Source: Clarkia xantiana subsp. parviflora
Lineage: Eukaryota; Streptophyta; Magnoliopsida; Myrtales; Onagraceae
Reading direction: 5' to 3'
Length of the DNA: 64,000 nt
NCBI GenBank assembly: GCA_036873135.1
Contig: JAPTYO010000010.1
Coordinates: 6,920,634 to 6,984,633, forward strand
Shown here in pieces: positions 1-12,180 of the stretch. The notes below the pieces were generated by a model. The model was not told the DNA's origin. It searched no databases and saw only the letters and a list, made by a program, of their open reading frames with translations. The translations under genes and the position numbers were made by a program. Numbering within the stretch: the first letter of the stretch is position 1; every line of letters starts with the position of its first letter.

Positions 1-2280
1 TACACCTTCATCAAATTTTGAGAAAAGAAGGTACCGCTGATACCAGTACTTCTCGATAATGGCAGAGTACTCTTCTAAAAGAGGGAATTTTCTATCTGCA
101 AAAGTTCAAATAGCTTATCAACGTCATATTAATCAATAAACGTATAAATTATTTTTCCTAAGACGGCATACTTCAGAGTAATGCAAGAAAAGTAAGAACC
201 TTCATCCACATCAGGTGACTTGTTCTCAGCTCTTTTTCTCCTTGATCTCTTTTTCTTCTTTTCTACATAATTGTTGGCCTGAGTATATACCTCATCGGAC
301 TGCAAAATGGTGTCCTCTTCAACTACTTCACCAGGAAAATTGGTCATACTGGGAGAAAAAAGATGTATTAGGAATGAAAATGGATGCCTACCATTTAAAG
401 TACCATACTAAAGATTATAGTAAACTGCTATATACCTTGTATGATCAAGCACTTCAAAGACTGCATTCTCAAGTTTCCCTCTACAAATATCATCTTCAAA
501 TCTAAAGCAAAGGAAAAAAAAATTAATAAGTAGATAAGAGAAAGTTCAGTGAACAGTTTGCCCACTGAACCAGAGGTAATGCTACAAAACAAACTTTCAA
601 AAAACATAGCTTACCCGCTTGGTTTCTGATTGTCAGATGAAGACATGAGTATACCTTCATCATGTGTGCCACTATAAACCCCTTGAACATTCCTCACTTC
701 ATTTTCTTTTGGAAATTCATTCAGGGGTTCCCCACATGAGATGAACTCACTGATCGAAGGTTGAGGTGAGCCATCAGTATTTTGTAAAGGGGAAGAATTT
801 TCTGGCCTCGTCAATGATTCAGGAGCAGGATTTACTTCAGCTTCTCTCAACTCTATGAGCATACCATCATTCCCATTAGAGCAGTCCTTTTCTACGACAA
901 ACACCTCATGTTCCATTCCAGGTGGTGGGAACCATGTGGAATCTTGAGTCTTCGTATTGTAGAAGTAACTTTGCTGATAAAAGTCATCCCAACAAACCAC
1001 CCAATCACTGTAATCGGCTTGGTTTTTACAACTTTCACTTTCTTCAGCTCGAAGCACTTCAGTATTTGAGGAAAATGATAAATCTTCAGGTAACAAAAGC
1101 TCTGATGAGTCATTATCGTTGAAAGCAGGCTCCATTGCACTTCCAACACGATCATCATTGTCAGCACATGCTTCAATAGGAGAGTCATCAACATCTCCCC
1201 TGACTGTCGACTCACTTTTGGACATATAGTCATTCTTTATAGATTGATAATCTGGCAAAGTAATTGACTCGCAAGGAATTTCAACAGAAAGCTCCTTTAC
1301 AGAACACAAGTCTATTCCAGTCAAACTTGTATATTGTCCTTCACCAGATGAGAAGGAAGATATGTGTGCATCTGCTGAAACATCATATGAAGACAATTCA
1401 CTTTGGTCCGGCATTGACGTGGAGCATGAACAAACTCTAAGATTATCATGAAAAACAGAAGGAGATACAACATCCTCGTCACTCACTTTAAGAGATTCAG
1501 GATCCTGATTCTCAATCCCTATGCTGAAAGCATGCTTCAATTTTGTGTTTTTCTTCTTCACTTTAGTTATTCCTTTCTGCTTCTGTTAAACAAATTATAA
1601 TTCTTATGGACTTACCAATGGTATTTGTAAAATAACAATACATACACAGAGCATAGCTAAAGAAATTAAAATACTTAAAATAGTATATGAAAAAACGGAA
1701 CTTCGACTTTTCTACAACTTCAATATAGGCACAGAAGCCACAGGTGTGATCAAACATTAAACCAGCTAGTCAAAAGAACTGCTTTGTGCTAGATGCTTTC
1801 AAGAGTATCAGTTATCTAGCTGAAGGGAAAATGGAAAGTCACCTTTTTGTTGGTCTGGAAGGAAATTGGAAGGCCAAGTGCATCCATCTGTTCTATGAGA
1901 TCCAGTTCCTCAGGTGAAGGCCTAGCCTCTGCAGTTACACCAACTGAAACACAAATAATGATTCTTAACACACTATGTATAAGCAAATACAAATTCACTA
2001 CAACATGAAATAGCAATTAACAACAAACACTCACAGGAGGTTGCAGAGTCGAACTCCGAGCATACATCCCCGTTAATGTGAGGCAATCTCTGAATATCAT
2101 AAATAAAGAAATTGAGTAGTTAATTGCCGTGCAAGTCGTGAAAGAAAAAACAACAAAATTTAACATGTTGAAGTGAAATATGTACACTGTAATCAAATAA
2201 CAAACAAGAAATGTAAAAAGGAAATCAAACTCAGGCTCTTACATTGATCGAGAAAGGTTGTCGAGTCTCCGTGGTGTCAT
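1..2280 (-). CDS. TGS1: Trimethylguanosine synthase, 5' half (WW domain protein)
   Basis: This gene is partial: the C-terminal methyltransferase lies beyond position 1. TGS1 enzymes dimethylate the m7G cap of snRNAs and snoRNAs using S-adenosylmethionine, in the nucleus. Exons chosen by GT-AG signals and consistent phase are 2280-2243, 2087-2035, 1943-1843, 1582-615, 501-436, 348-200 and 95-<1, giving about 490 residues so far. A WW domain lies near residues 255-290 (WVVCWDDFYQQSYFYN, second Trp in DSTWFPPPG). A lysine/arginine-rich stretch KKKKRSRRKR follows, probably a nuclear signal. The last visible exon reads EKYWYQRYLLFSKFDEGV, which matches the conserved segment that opens the TGS1 catalytic region. 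The N-terminal EELDLIEQMDALGLPISF block also fits plant TGS1. The acidic, serine-rich middle of exon 4 looks disordered. The WW plus methyltransferase layout is the usual plant form. The join between 1843 and 1582 could hide a mini-exon; otherwise the model is firm. Confidence 0.88.
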
Positions 2281-4111
2281 CTTCCCTGTCAATCATTGAA
2301 CTTCCAGTTAGATTCTGAAACAGTTCAATCGGCCCAAGAGAGAGATAGAGAAAGAGATGGACCAGAGGTACACTTCAGTGAGCTTGAAGAGGGAACCCAG
2401 GGCTTGGATAGGAGAAGCTTCTTGTCCGTGGAGCTCGACGGCGGTGGCGGAAGCCATAACCGTAACTGGACCAGCAGTACTCTTCAGTGTGCTTCGATTT
2501 GGCGGTTGGATTTCAACTTGGCGTTTGGAGAAGGAGAAGGCGGTCTGTTCCGGTCCAGTCAAGATCTATATACTGCAGCCAGATGAGAAATAATCAGCTG
2601 CTTCTATTCTACACATAAATAAGCTTTACTTTGGGCAACCAGTCACAATCTATCTATATATAATATAATATAATTTCAATGAAACTCATAAAATTTTGAC
2701 AAGTAATCAAATTGAAAACAATTCTACAAACCAAGTGACATCACTTTTGTGCCTACGTGGACATGCTAAAATTAATCAAAAGCTCCTTATTCAATCTTGA
2801 TGGGAGTTACATTATTTTTAGTATGTTACATAGAATTAATAATACACTCAAATACTAAAATAAATCCACATATATGTTTCATTTTGCATTATCATCTTAA
2901 TATTAAAATAATATTTATATTTGGATAAATATACATATTTAATATAAAAATATAATATAATTTGAATTTGCATATTTGTTTAACTATTCATTTTATCACT
3001 CTCATCTTCTTTTTTTTTTTGCCAAACCTCTTATTCACTTTAAAATTCTCTTTCATTTACATGTTAGTCAATTTGCCTCCTCACATTAGAAAGTTGCAAT
3101 TGCACCATAAAAAAAGTATTTAACAAATTGCACTAACATACGAGGAAAATAAAAATTTAAACACATATAATAAATATGTTAAAAATAATAACGATACAAA
3201 TATTAATAGTACCTATGAAATACCATTTATATACATATAACACGTTTTGAGTTAAAACCTCTATGATAAAAAAAAAATCAAATTTAAAAAATTATACAAA
3301 TCCATCGATCCACACAATTCATGATTTTCATTTACATATGTGACATCACTTTTGTGCCTATGTAGACGTGGTAAAATTCATCATAAGATCCTTATTCGAT
3401 TTTGATGGTAGCTAAAATATTTATTTTGTAACAATGCTAATTAATAATCCGCAAAAAAAATTCACTTATGCTTCATTTTGTACTATTATTTTAATATTAA
3501 AATAATATTTAGATATGATATGTATAAATATTGAATATAACTATAAAAAATAGTACAATATGAGTTTACATGGTTTAACTATTTTTTAATCGATCACTCT
3601 CATTTATTCATTTTTTGTCAAGACTCTTATTCAATTTCAGTTTTTTTTTTTTTTTACATGTTAGTCACTTTGCATCCTAATATTAGAAAGTTACAGTTTG
3701 AACACAAAATATTTGGATTTTTTTTTAAAAGAAAGTAAAAAAAGTAGGTTAAAACTAATAAGATTAGATACAAATATTAACAATTTGTATGAAATAAAAT
3801 CTAAATATAATTAAATGAATAAATAATTACTTTATATATATTTAGTGAATAATTACTTTAATTAACTATTTTTTTTTGTTTCAAGAATTTAAAATATTTT
3901 GTAAATTATGTATTATAAAAAAAAATTATAAATAATAAATAAAATACGATTAAATTATGTTTACTATGTACATACCGAGTAAAGCGCTGAACCACTAGGT
4001 TATATTTTTTTTATTCAGGATACCGTAGTTCTTTGAGCTCAGAAGAGCAGGGAGAGAGACTGTTACAATCAAAGACAGTGCCCGGAGAAGAAGGAGCGAG
4101 GAAGAAGAGAA
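2281..4111. repeat. TGS1/THO5 divergent intergenic region with decayed 605-bp tandem duplication
   Basis: The first 300 bases beside TGS1 are GC-richer 5' leader and promoter sequence. From 2735 to about 3339 and again from 3340 to about 3940 the same blocks occur in the same order. These are GTGACATCACTTTTGTGCCT (2735 and 3340), a TTCATTTTG / TTAATATTAAAATAATATTT block (about 2878 and 3473) and ACATGTTAGTCA (about 3059 and 3656). The offset stays near 600, so this is an old direct tandem duplication that has diverged by point changes and small indels. I see no ORF in it. THO5 transcription must start just upstream of 4112. Confidence 0.72.
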
Positions 4112-7100
4112 ATGGACGACGAGATAGAGGAAGGCATGGTGGTAGACGACGACGTCCAGGCTGTGCCTGACAATGACCAGCAGCGTGAGCGCAAACCGGA
4201 GAAATCACCGCACGAGCTGCTGAAAGAGAGTAAGGGGTCGGTGGAGGAGATCGTGGCGCAGATTCTTTCAGTCAAGCGGCAAGGCCTGCCTAAAGCCGAG
4301 TTGAGGGAGCTCGTCACCCAGATGTTCGTCCACTTTGTCACTCTCCGCCAGGTGCGCCGCCATGGTTTATTTGTTGTTTGATTAGGGTTTCTTGATTGCC
4401 TTAGACTATCTGCAACTAGTGAGCCTGACTGGTTGTGGAGTTCTTGGATTGGAAAACTGTGAAATTTTGATTTTTTTTACTTTCTTTTTCTAGATTTTAA
4501 TAACTCAAATGACAAGTTGTAGGGCAAAGTCATGTTTGTGCCATTCTGGATGATTCTTGCGTTCCTTGCATCTGCATTTCTGTTGAACTCGCTAGTTTGC
4601 AGGTTAATCGATCGATCCTGTTAGAGGAAGACAGGGTGAAATCAGAAACCGAACGTGCAAAGGTGCCTGTGGATTTTGCTACCTTGCAGCTTCATAACTT
4701 GATGTATGAGAAAAGTCACTACATTAAGGCAATTAAGACTTGCAAAGACTTCAAATCAAAGTATCCTGACATTGAACTTGTGCCCGAGGAGGAATTCTTT
4801 CGGGATGCACCTGAAGAGATCAAAGGTTCAGTTACAGCAAATGAAGCTCATGATCTCATGTTAAGGAGACTTAACTTCGAGCTTTTCCAGGTGATTATTT
4901 GCTTCTACTAGGCACTTATGTTAATTGTTGCCATATTATTATCTATCTACAATGAATGCTCTTAATTTTTTCGACTGATGGTTTCGTATTCATCAGCGCA
5001 AAGAATTGTGCAAGCTCCATGAACAACTGGAACAGCGGAAAAAAGTACTTGAGGAGGGTATTGCAAACAGGAAAAAGTTCTTATCTAGCCTTCCTTCACA
5101 CCTCAAGTCCCTGAGGAAGGCTTCCTTGCCAGTGCAGAATCAGTTAGGAATTCAACACACAAAGAAGATGAAGCAGCACAACTTGGCAGAACTACTCCCA
5201 CCTCCTCTCTATGTGATATATTCCCAGTTAATGGCACAAAAGGAAGCGTTTGAAGAAAACATTGATTTAGAAATAGTAGGAAGCTTGAAGGATGCTCAAG
5301 CATTCGTGCGACAACAAGCGAACAAGGATTCTGGTAAATCAAGATCAAATTATATTTGTCTATCCATTCATGTCAAACAGGTCTTCATCTAATTAGCAAA
5401 AAACAAACAACAACAAAAATCTTCGTCAAAGTGAAGTAGTGAATTTCATGCTTACATATGTCTAATTTTTATGAGAGAGCTTTTTGCTATAGTTAGAAGC
5501 TTGCTAGTGTTTGTTTTTCACTGGCTTTCAACAGAAACATCGTGTTTTCCCTTGTGATAAAATCTAAGGTAGACACTTATCAAACTCTAATGTCCAGGTT
5601 CCTCTAATTTTGAGAGTTCCAAGATGGAAGAGGATGCTCCTGATGATGAAGATGATGGACAGAGGAGAAGAAAGCGCACAAAGAATGTTCCAGCGAAAGA
5701 GAACATTGAACAGTCAGGATTATATCAGATTCATCCACTGAAGGTCATCCTCCATGTATTTGATGATGAGGCATCAGATCCTAAACCTGCAAAACTAGTA
5801 ACTTTAAAGTTCGAGCATATGCCGAAATTGAATGTCGTCACGGTTGGTGTTGAAGGTTCCAATGAAGGACCTCAGGATAATATTTTATGCAACTTGTTTC
5901 CTGATGATACAGGTCGTGACCTTCCTCACCAGGTACCATTCTTAGGAAGACTGTTGATCTTTATTGTTTCTGAGACCAGTCATTAAATAAGTCTTCTATT
6001 TGTTTCAGTCAGCAAAACTAGCTATTGGTGATTCCCTGTCATTTGATCAAAGAAGAACTTCACGTCCATATAAATGGGTGCAGCACCTAGCCGGGATTGA
6101 TTTCTTGCCAGAAGTGTCACCTTTGCTCAAAGATCATGAAACATCAGGCACCGACATCACCAGAACAGATGTGGTTTCATCAGGCCTTACAGTGTACAGA
6201 CAACAAAACCGAGTGGAGACCATTTTGCAGAGGATCCGATCTAGAAAAAAGGCTCAGCTGGCTCTTATGTGAGTCATTACCTATGTTGTAGTTTTGAATA
6301 CTAATGACTAATGAGAAGGATAAATAAGCAGGGATTGGATGACCAATGTTCCCAACCTTGTAGATTATTTATTCTCTCAGTTCTTTCCATCTTTGAGACA
6401 TCAAGCATTCATATTGATAAGACTTTTTGTTATACTGTGGGTGGATTTATTTTGTATGTTGTTCTTTTGTTCATTGATATGCATGTTTTCATGGCCATTG
6501 CAATTTCTATTTTCCGTTGAAAAAATCGTGGATTACAGGGAACAGCTGCATTCGCTTGAGAAGCTTCAATGGCCTGCCTTGGATTGTAAAAATGTTCCGT
6601 GGGCCCATCATCGGTTCTCGTGCAAACTTAATGGTTGGTCTGCTGTAAGGTCTACTCAAAATCATCTTTCTCTTGCACCTCCAGTTGACAATGAGCAGGG
6701 TAAGGACATCGTGGATACTGGTGGTCATGGCGAATCATCTGTAAGTGTGAGGGACGAGACCGAGAGTGCTAGGGAAGATGGTGAGCTTCCATCTTTGGTT
6801 CATGCTGCAGTGAATGACACTAAATTTACACCTAGAGGATCTCGCCTTGCACACACCAGACAGTTGGCTCTAATTCCAAAAAGCATATCCCCAATGACTA
6901 AGAGCAAAGCTTTGAGTTTCAAGAAACAAGACGATGAATTGGATATTTTGCTGGATCTTAACAGTGATTTGGATGAGCCTTCACCTACTGATCAAGAAAT
7001 GGAAGATGCAGCTGCTTTCCAGATGCAGAAACTTAAGTCCTTGGAAAAAGCATGGCTCAACTATGGAGTTAAAGAGTTCTGTCTGGTCTTGACCAGAAAA

Positions 7101-7690
7101 GTTGATTGTGGTGACAGGATTCTGAAACTTGAAGCAAAGGTACTTACTTTATTGACTACTCGAAATAATGATTAAGGGCTAATTATTGAAGCAAAGGTGC
7201 GGATTTTGATTGGCAGATAAAGATAAGCATGGAGTATCCTCTGAGACCTCCTTATTTCTTGCTAAGTATTGAGTATGGTTCGTCTAGGGGAAACCGTGAA
7301 AGTGGCGAAGATTTTCAATGGTCTGACAAACTTCGTGCTATAGAAGCAGAGGTAAGTGCTGTCCTAAAAAATTCAAAATTTAATGAAAAAACCCTTTTTT
7401 TTTTAATCTAGTCTAAAGATTGCATCATTGGGTATTTCATTATGTTGTAGGTGAACCTGAACATATTCAATATATTGCCTGTGGAACAAGAAAACAGGAC
7501 ATTAGCACACCAAGTGCATTTCCTGGGAATGATGTTGGACTACTTGGTGGATGAGATGTCTCCAACATCAGAGAAGAGTGAGGCCTCTTCCATCATTGAT
7601 GTCGGCTTATGTAAACCAGTTAGTGGGAAGCTTCTTGCTAGGTCTGTCCGGGGAAGAGACCGCAGAAAGATCATACCTTGGAAACACTAA
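4112..7690 (+). CDS. THO5: THO complex subunit 5 (THOC5 homologue)
   Basis: This is a complete eight-exon gene: 4112-4351, 4603-4890, 4997-5333, 5598-5932, 6009-6268, 6539-7139, 7217-7351 and 7451-7690. All junctions are GT-AG and in phase, giving 811 residues, close to the roughly 820 of Arabidopsis THO5. THO5 is a subunit of the nuclear THO/TREX complex, which couples transcription to mRNP assembly and export and acts in plant small-RNA pathways. Family blocks visible in order: IEEGMVV near the start, VEEIVAQILSVKRQG, APVDF-type block KVPVDFATLQLHNLMYEKSH, KYPDIELVPEEEFF, SLPVQNQLGIQHTKK and LAELLPPPLYV. An acidic stretch then leads into a basic RRRKRTK motif (likely nuclear signal), followed by TSRPYKWVQHLAGID, MEYPLRPPYF and the C-terminal VGLCKPVSGKLLARS. 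The start ATG at 4112 matches the family N-terminus. An AATAAA-type polyadenylation signal lies at 7840-7845. The gene is divergent from TGS1 and convergent with the bZIP gene 353 bases downstream. Confidence 0.95.
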
Positions 7691-8042
7691 AAACCCCAAC
7701 TTTTGTTCATTTTCTCAGTCGTGTCGATTCAAGACATTTTGTAAGTCTGTTTTTGGAATGTTCATTTGTTGGATGGTGAAATCAAGAAACCTTATTGTCT
7801 TGTCTGTCTTACTGTAAAGTCTCAGTGAGCTTGATTTGTAATAAAGAGGTCAGAGCAGTGTAACAAACTAATGCTCTTCCTCTAAGCTTTAATTCACTAT
7901 AATGTTTGAAACCATGATCTAACCTGCAACACAACTTGCCTAATCATATTTACAGATACAATCATAATACAGAGCTCCCTATTTCCTCAGTGGACTGTAA
8001 CTGCAAAACCGCATAATGACTCCCTCGTCTAAGTTAGAGTGA
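7691..8042. other. Shared 3' region between THO5 and the bZIP gene
   Basis: About 350 bases separate the two converging stop codons. The plus strand holds the THO5 3' UTR with AATAAA at 7840-7845. The minus strand must hold the 3' UTR of the bZIP gene, so the two transcripts probably end close together or overlap. I see no other gene here. Confidence 0.6.
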
Positions 8043-9816
8043 TCACCAAGGACCTGTTAGCGTGCGCCTCAAGCAAAGCCTCTTCACACCCCTTTCCATA
8101 TTCTTCACCTCATCATTCTGTACAAACTATAGAACCGCAATTCATTACTTAATAAAAAAAAATGCAGCAAAAACCTAAAAACAGAACAAACCCATTACCT
8201 GATTCTTCTCCATTTCCATGATCTCTTGCTGTAGAAGTTAAACACATTGGCATCAGTTAAAGTTATGAAATTTACTTTATTTGCGCAATCTTGCTCAACC
8301 GAACAAGTAAGTACCTGTTTCTTTTGCAGTTTCTCATTTTCCTCCTTCAATTTTGCAATTTCAGCTTCCAATTCCATTGTGTAAGCCTAAACATGCCAAC
8401 AAACCAACCCATTTTTTTAAAAAAAAAATTCCAGATCAAGATAGATAATACGAATATAAGTTCCAATCAAACGGTTTGTTTTACCTGTTTTCGAGCCCGT
8501 GATCTTGCTGCAGATTCCCGATTCTTGATCATCCTCTTCTGCCTCCTCTCGACAACTTTCTCAATCACACCACTCTTTCTTCCCCTCATGCTTCCGTTAA
8601 ATGCGTAAGGAACAGGGGACAGCAAGGAAGTATCTCCATTGCTTCGTGGGATCGCCTCCAATGTGGTCGGGTTAGCCAGGGAGCCACCCATGGTGGGTCC
8701 ACCTCCTAAACCAACCATTCCCATTCCTCCTCCACCTTGAACCAAGTTGTTGTTAGATATCAGTTGGTTTCCCATACCCATGAACCCACCTCTAGCACTG
8801 CCTGCCGATGGTACCTGCGATAAAAAGATCATAACTTTTGCAGAATTAGACACACAAATCACAAGACTATACAACAACTGAAGCACAAAAGCTGTAAATA
8901 TTTAAGCCGGAGTTTCAACACACAAAAAACACTCATTTTGGTCTAAATCATAACTTTTGTAGAATCAGACACTTGAAATTGAGATTTTTTTTTCTTAATA
9001 AAAATTGGATGTGGGAGTTTGAAAAATGCAAAAAAAAAAAAAAAAAACTAATTTTACTCCAAAGATCACATATTTGCATAATCAGATAGTCGAAATTGAT
9101 TACTTTTTATTTGTATGTCGAAATTTCAGCTAAAAAATTCCACTTTTTTGCTCTACCTGAGATGCAAAAGGAGCAGCAGTTTGCTTAGGAAGAATGGGCT
9201 GTGGTGATGGCTGGTTTGGCCTAACCCCATTAATGTTCAATGGTAAATTCGAAGGAGACTGAACTGGAATTTGATGATTGACGCTTTCCAAGTTCTTCAT
9301 CCCCATCAAATTCAAACCCCTACCATTCTGCTGAAATCCGATCCCTAACCCGCCATTATTCTGCGGTAATTCACCGAACATCGATCCTCCTTTCACTTGA
9401 GATGGAACATCTTCTCTTACAACTCCAGCTCTAGCCAGAAACTCCTCCAAAGTAACTTCACCTAAGGTCTGCTGCCTCTGAACCTGCGGTGCACCCGAAC
9501 CACCCAACTCCTTCCAAACCTCATCAACCCGCTTCTGGCTCAGCGTCCTCGGCAAAGTTAACGAGCCTTGCCGCTGCAAATTACCATCTTGCCAGCCGTT
9601 AGGAGCCGCAGTTTGGTTCTCCTCTGCAGACCATATGCTCTTCAGCAGCTCATCCATGTTCATGGATCCAAAGTCCTTCCCTACCCCTCCTACAGTGTTT
9701 TGGAATTCATCAAACGTTAGGGAGTAGACAGAGGACTGTCTCGCTATCCCAGGTGGTCGGTTGCTTGATGCTGGGGTTGGTTCGGTTGTGAAGTTCTTGA
9801 AGTTGTTGCTTCCCAT
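8043..9816 (-). CDS. AREB/ABF group A bZIP transcription factor
   Basis: This is a complete five-exon gene: 9816-9157, 8814-8485, 8386-8315, 8228-8199 and 8117-8043, giving 388 residues. AREB/ABF factors bind ABA-response elements (ACGTG core) as dimers in the nucleus and are activated by SnRK2 phosphorylation of R-x-x-S/T sites. Visible regions: C1 near residues 26-39 (RQSSVYSLTFDEFQ), C2 near 49-65 (MNMDELLKSIWSAEE), C3 near 80-135 (LPRTLSQKRVDEVWKEL, then QTLGEVTLEEFLARAGVV), a Gly/Met-rich linker, and the bZIP near 305-365 with basic-region core NRESAARSR and a leucine zipper. The C-terminal C4 motif is LRRTLTGPW. The start is the ATG at 9816 (MGSNNFKNF), which fits the family; an upstream TTG codon in the same frame is not a start. 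It resembles the ABF2/AREB1 to ABF3/4 set, but I cannot assign the orthologue, so no symbol is given. Confidence 0.94.
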
Positions 9817-9834
9817 GTTATCCAAGATTTAAAT

Positions 9835-10228
9835 CTGGAAAGAGGGAGATTCAATATGTCCTCAAAGATCAGAACTTGACTATATGGCAGTAAGTACAAA
9901 TCTCGTATAAACAGATTTGATGGTGATTCAGCTGCAAATTTAGATCCAACTTATTTAAGTCACTAATGCAGGTCTAGAAGAAGCTGATCATCCACCAAAA
10001 AACATAGAGAGAGTCCAGATTCAGAGGGAAAAAAAGCTTTTGGGCAACCTTAATGTTCAAGATTCAGATGAAACATGTCTGAGCTCAACCGCGACCAACA
10101 TAAACACAAACCCACAAGATACCGACACAGAAAAGAGTCGCTGCTTCCGATCAGGGTGCTGAAAACTAAATCTGAGGAATCAGTCGAGCAAAGGAAATGA
10201 GAATAGGAGAGAAAAAAATGGTGCTTAC
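9835..10228 (-). other. 5' UTR intron of the bZIP gene
   Basis: On the minus strand, CCA|GTAAGC at 10228 is a good donor, and a pyrimidine run ending in CTCTTTCCAG at 9835 is a good acceptor 18 bases before the start codon. A leader intron is common in AREB/ABF genes, which supports the reading. The first leader exon and promoter lie beyond 10228. No TATA box is obvious. Confidence 0.6.
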
Positions 10229-10499
10229 TGGATTCGTTGAGTTGGCATAAACCAGAGTGGCCTCCTCCTTCAGCAGCACTATTTGGCTGTCAGTTCTGTT
10301 TTTCTGGGAAGTTGGAAATTCTGGTCGGAGATTTTTTTGCTGCGGGGAATTCGTTTTGTCTTTGGTGGCGCTGTCCTTCTTCGCTGCCCAGGTTACGGCA
10401 GAGACGCCAAGTGTCGATCGCCTACTGCTCCTTCAATTTTGCCCTTTTAAGACATGAAATGATGATAAATGTAGTGAAGATCCCCCCTCCCAAATATAG

Positions 10500-12180
10500 T
10501 CTTTAATAATGTTATAATTGCAAAATGACCCCTAATGAACTTTACTTCTTTGAGCAAGCAAAAGACTGTTGTAGAATTATATTGAAGTTAAACTTGCTAA
10601 TAAACCGACTAGTTCATAAGTGAGTCAAAATATAACATACCTAAACTTAGGGCTTAGAATTTCAACCGTTAAAACTTGAAATCTTGTTGCGTTAAGATCC
10701 ACATGTGATTAAAAGTACCACATCAAATAGTTTAAAAGAGTTGAAACAGTATATAACACTAATTGATTTTAGAAATAAATTTCACTAAGCTTATGTAAAG
10801 AGTACGTGCTCGCTCCCCAATTTTCTCCCCCAACAAATAATATCAAAGTTGTGTTAGATTACAGTGAGTAATTACTACGGATACTATAAATATGGTCACG
10901 GTCCTCCGGTCGGCACACGTAGATGTTCTTGTTAAGGAAGCCCTACACGGTATATTCTCCATAGTAAAGCCTCTGATCGATTCTTGGCAGGGACAGAACT
11001 TCGGAGTGATTGCTCGAAAGCAAATTGGCACACATTTGGTGTTAGAGTAGTTCGGCTGAAAATAGTGTGTTATGGGGAGGAGGATTTTCTCTTAAATCAC
11101 CACAAGGGAGGAATTATGATTAACCCTAATAAACCCACTAACACCATCTATTTATAGGAAGAGCAAAGTGGACAAAAGTCCACTTTGCCCACACCTAGTT
11201 TTGGCCGGCCATGGTGTATAAGGGAGGCCCAATTTTGGACCTCTCATGTCAATTGAGATTTGGGTCTGGCTCAATATCCTAATGTGACATTTACCCAACT
11301 GTCTTAGTAACATATACATATAATGGGCTTACATTTACGGCGTCCATCACCATATGCTTACAAGTTGGTGGCTCGAGTTAGGAAGACACGAAAGTGATAA
11401 GCACCTGATAAGGGTGATACATACATGCGGGTTTGAGCATGGGGAGACATGACTATGGGCATGGCGTGGTTGTTCGAGATACTGGTTTTGGTGGCTCGGT
11501 CCGACACAGAAGTGGTGAGCCCTCAGTAAGGGAGGCACGTACATGCGGGTTTGAGCGTAGGGAGATATGACTCGGGGCATGACGTGGTCGTTTGAGGGGC
11601 TGGTTTGAAAAATACCATTTGCACGAGACCGATAAACGTATAGACAACGCAGAGTCCTGATGTGTGGGTTTGGAACCGTTAAAAAGTAGACTTCCGGTTA
11701 ATGGTGATTACAGTGGACTCACATGAGCATGGTTTGGTATGTAAAAAGATAGGCTTTTTATTTAATGGGAGCTATTGTGGAATAATATGAGCATGAATAC
11801 AACATGCACTAGACTGGTAAATGCGTGGATAATGTAGGGTCTTGGTGTGCAAGTTTGGTTTTAAAGTCCACATGTGAATAAAAATTATCATATCAGATAA
11901 TTTGAAAGAGTTTGAACACTATATAAATTTAATGTGCCGCTCTTATTATTACAAATTTATTACTGGGTTTAATAATGGTTTGAACTTTGTTGATAATTTT
12001 GAATGACTTTCGATTTTGCAGTGTTATCTTAAATTAAATTGTATATGGATAGTAAGATAAATTAATCATGAGTGATGAGTAAATAAATATAGAAAATTTT
12101 CTTTCAATTTAAGTGATTCAATAATATAATATTATGACAACAGTCCAATTAGAAAAAAAAAAAAAAAAAAAAAAAAAAAA
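10500..12180. repeat. Unassigned transposon remnant with near-terminal direct repeats and internal tandem repeat
   Basis: A block containing TCCACATGTGA, then AAAAGTACCACATCAAATAG and AGTTGAAACAGTATATAA (about 10698-10758), recurs at about 11865-11930 in diverged form. It could mark the two ends of a 1.2-kb element. Inside, a segment opening CATGCGGGTTTGAGC is repeated at about 11425 and 11542 (period near 118). A perfect 11-bp stem with a 4-base loop sits at 11163-11188. A TATTTATAGG motif near 11150 reads CCTATAAATA on the minus strand, as in an LTR promoter. No coding sequence is recognisable. A run of 34 A residues at about 12149-12180 closes the block. The element type is unproven. Confidence 0.4.

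Noticed and set aside
2296..2593. ORFs on both strands upstream of TGS1
   Set aside because: They overlap the GC-richer leader of TGS1, resemble no protein, and overlap each other on opposite strands.
9130..9825. Start of the bZIP protein 9 bases upstream at a TTG codon
   Set aside because: The codon is TTG, not ATG; the family N-terminus and normal initiation favour the ATG at 9816.
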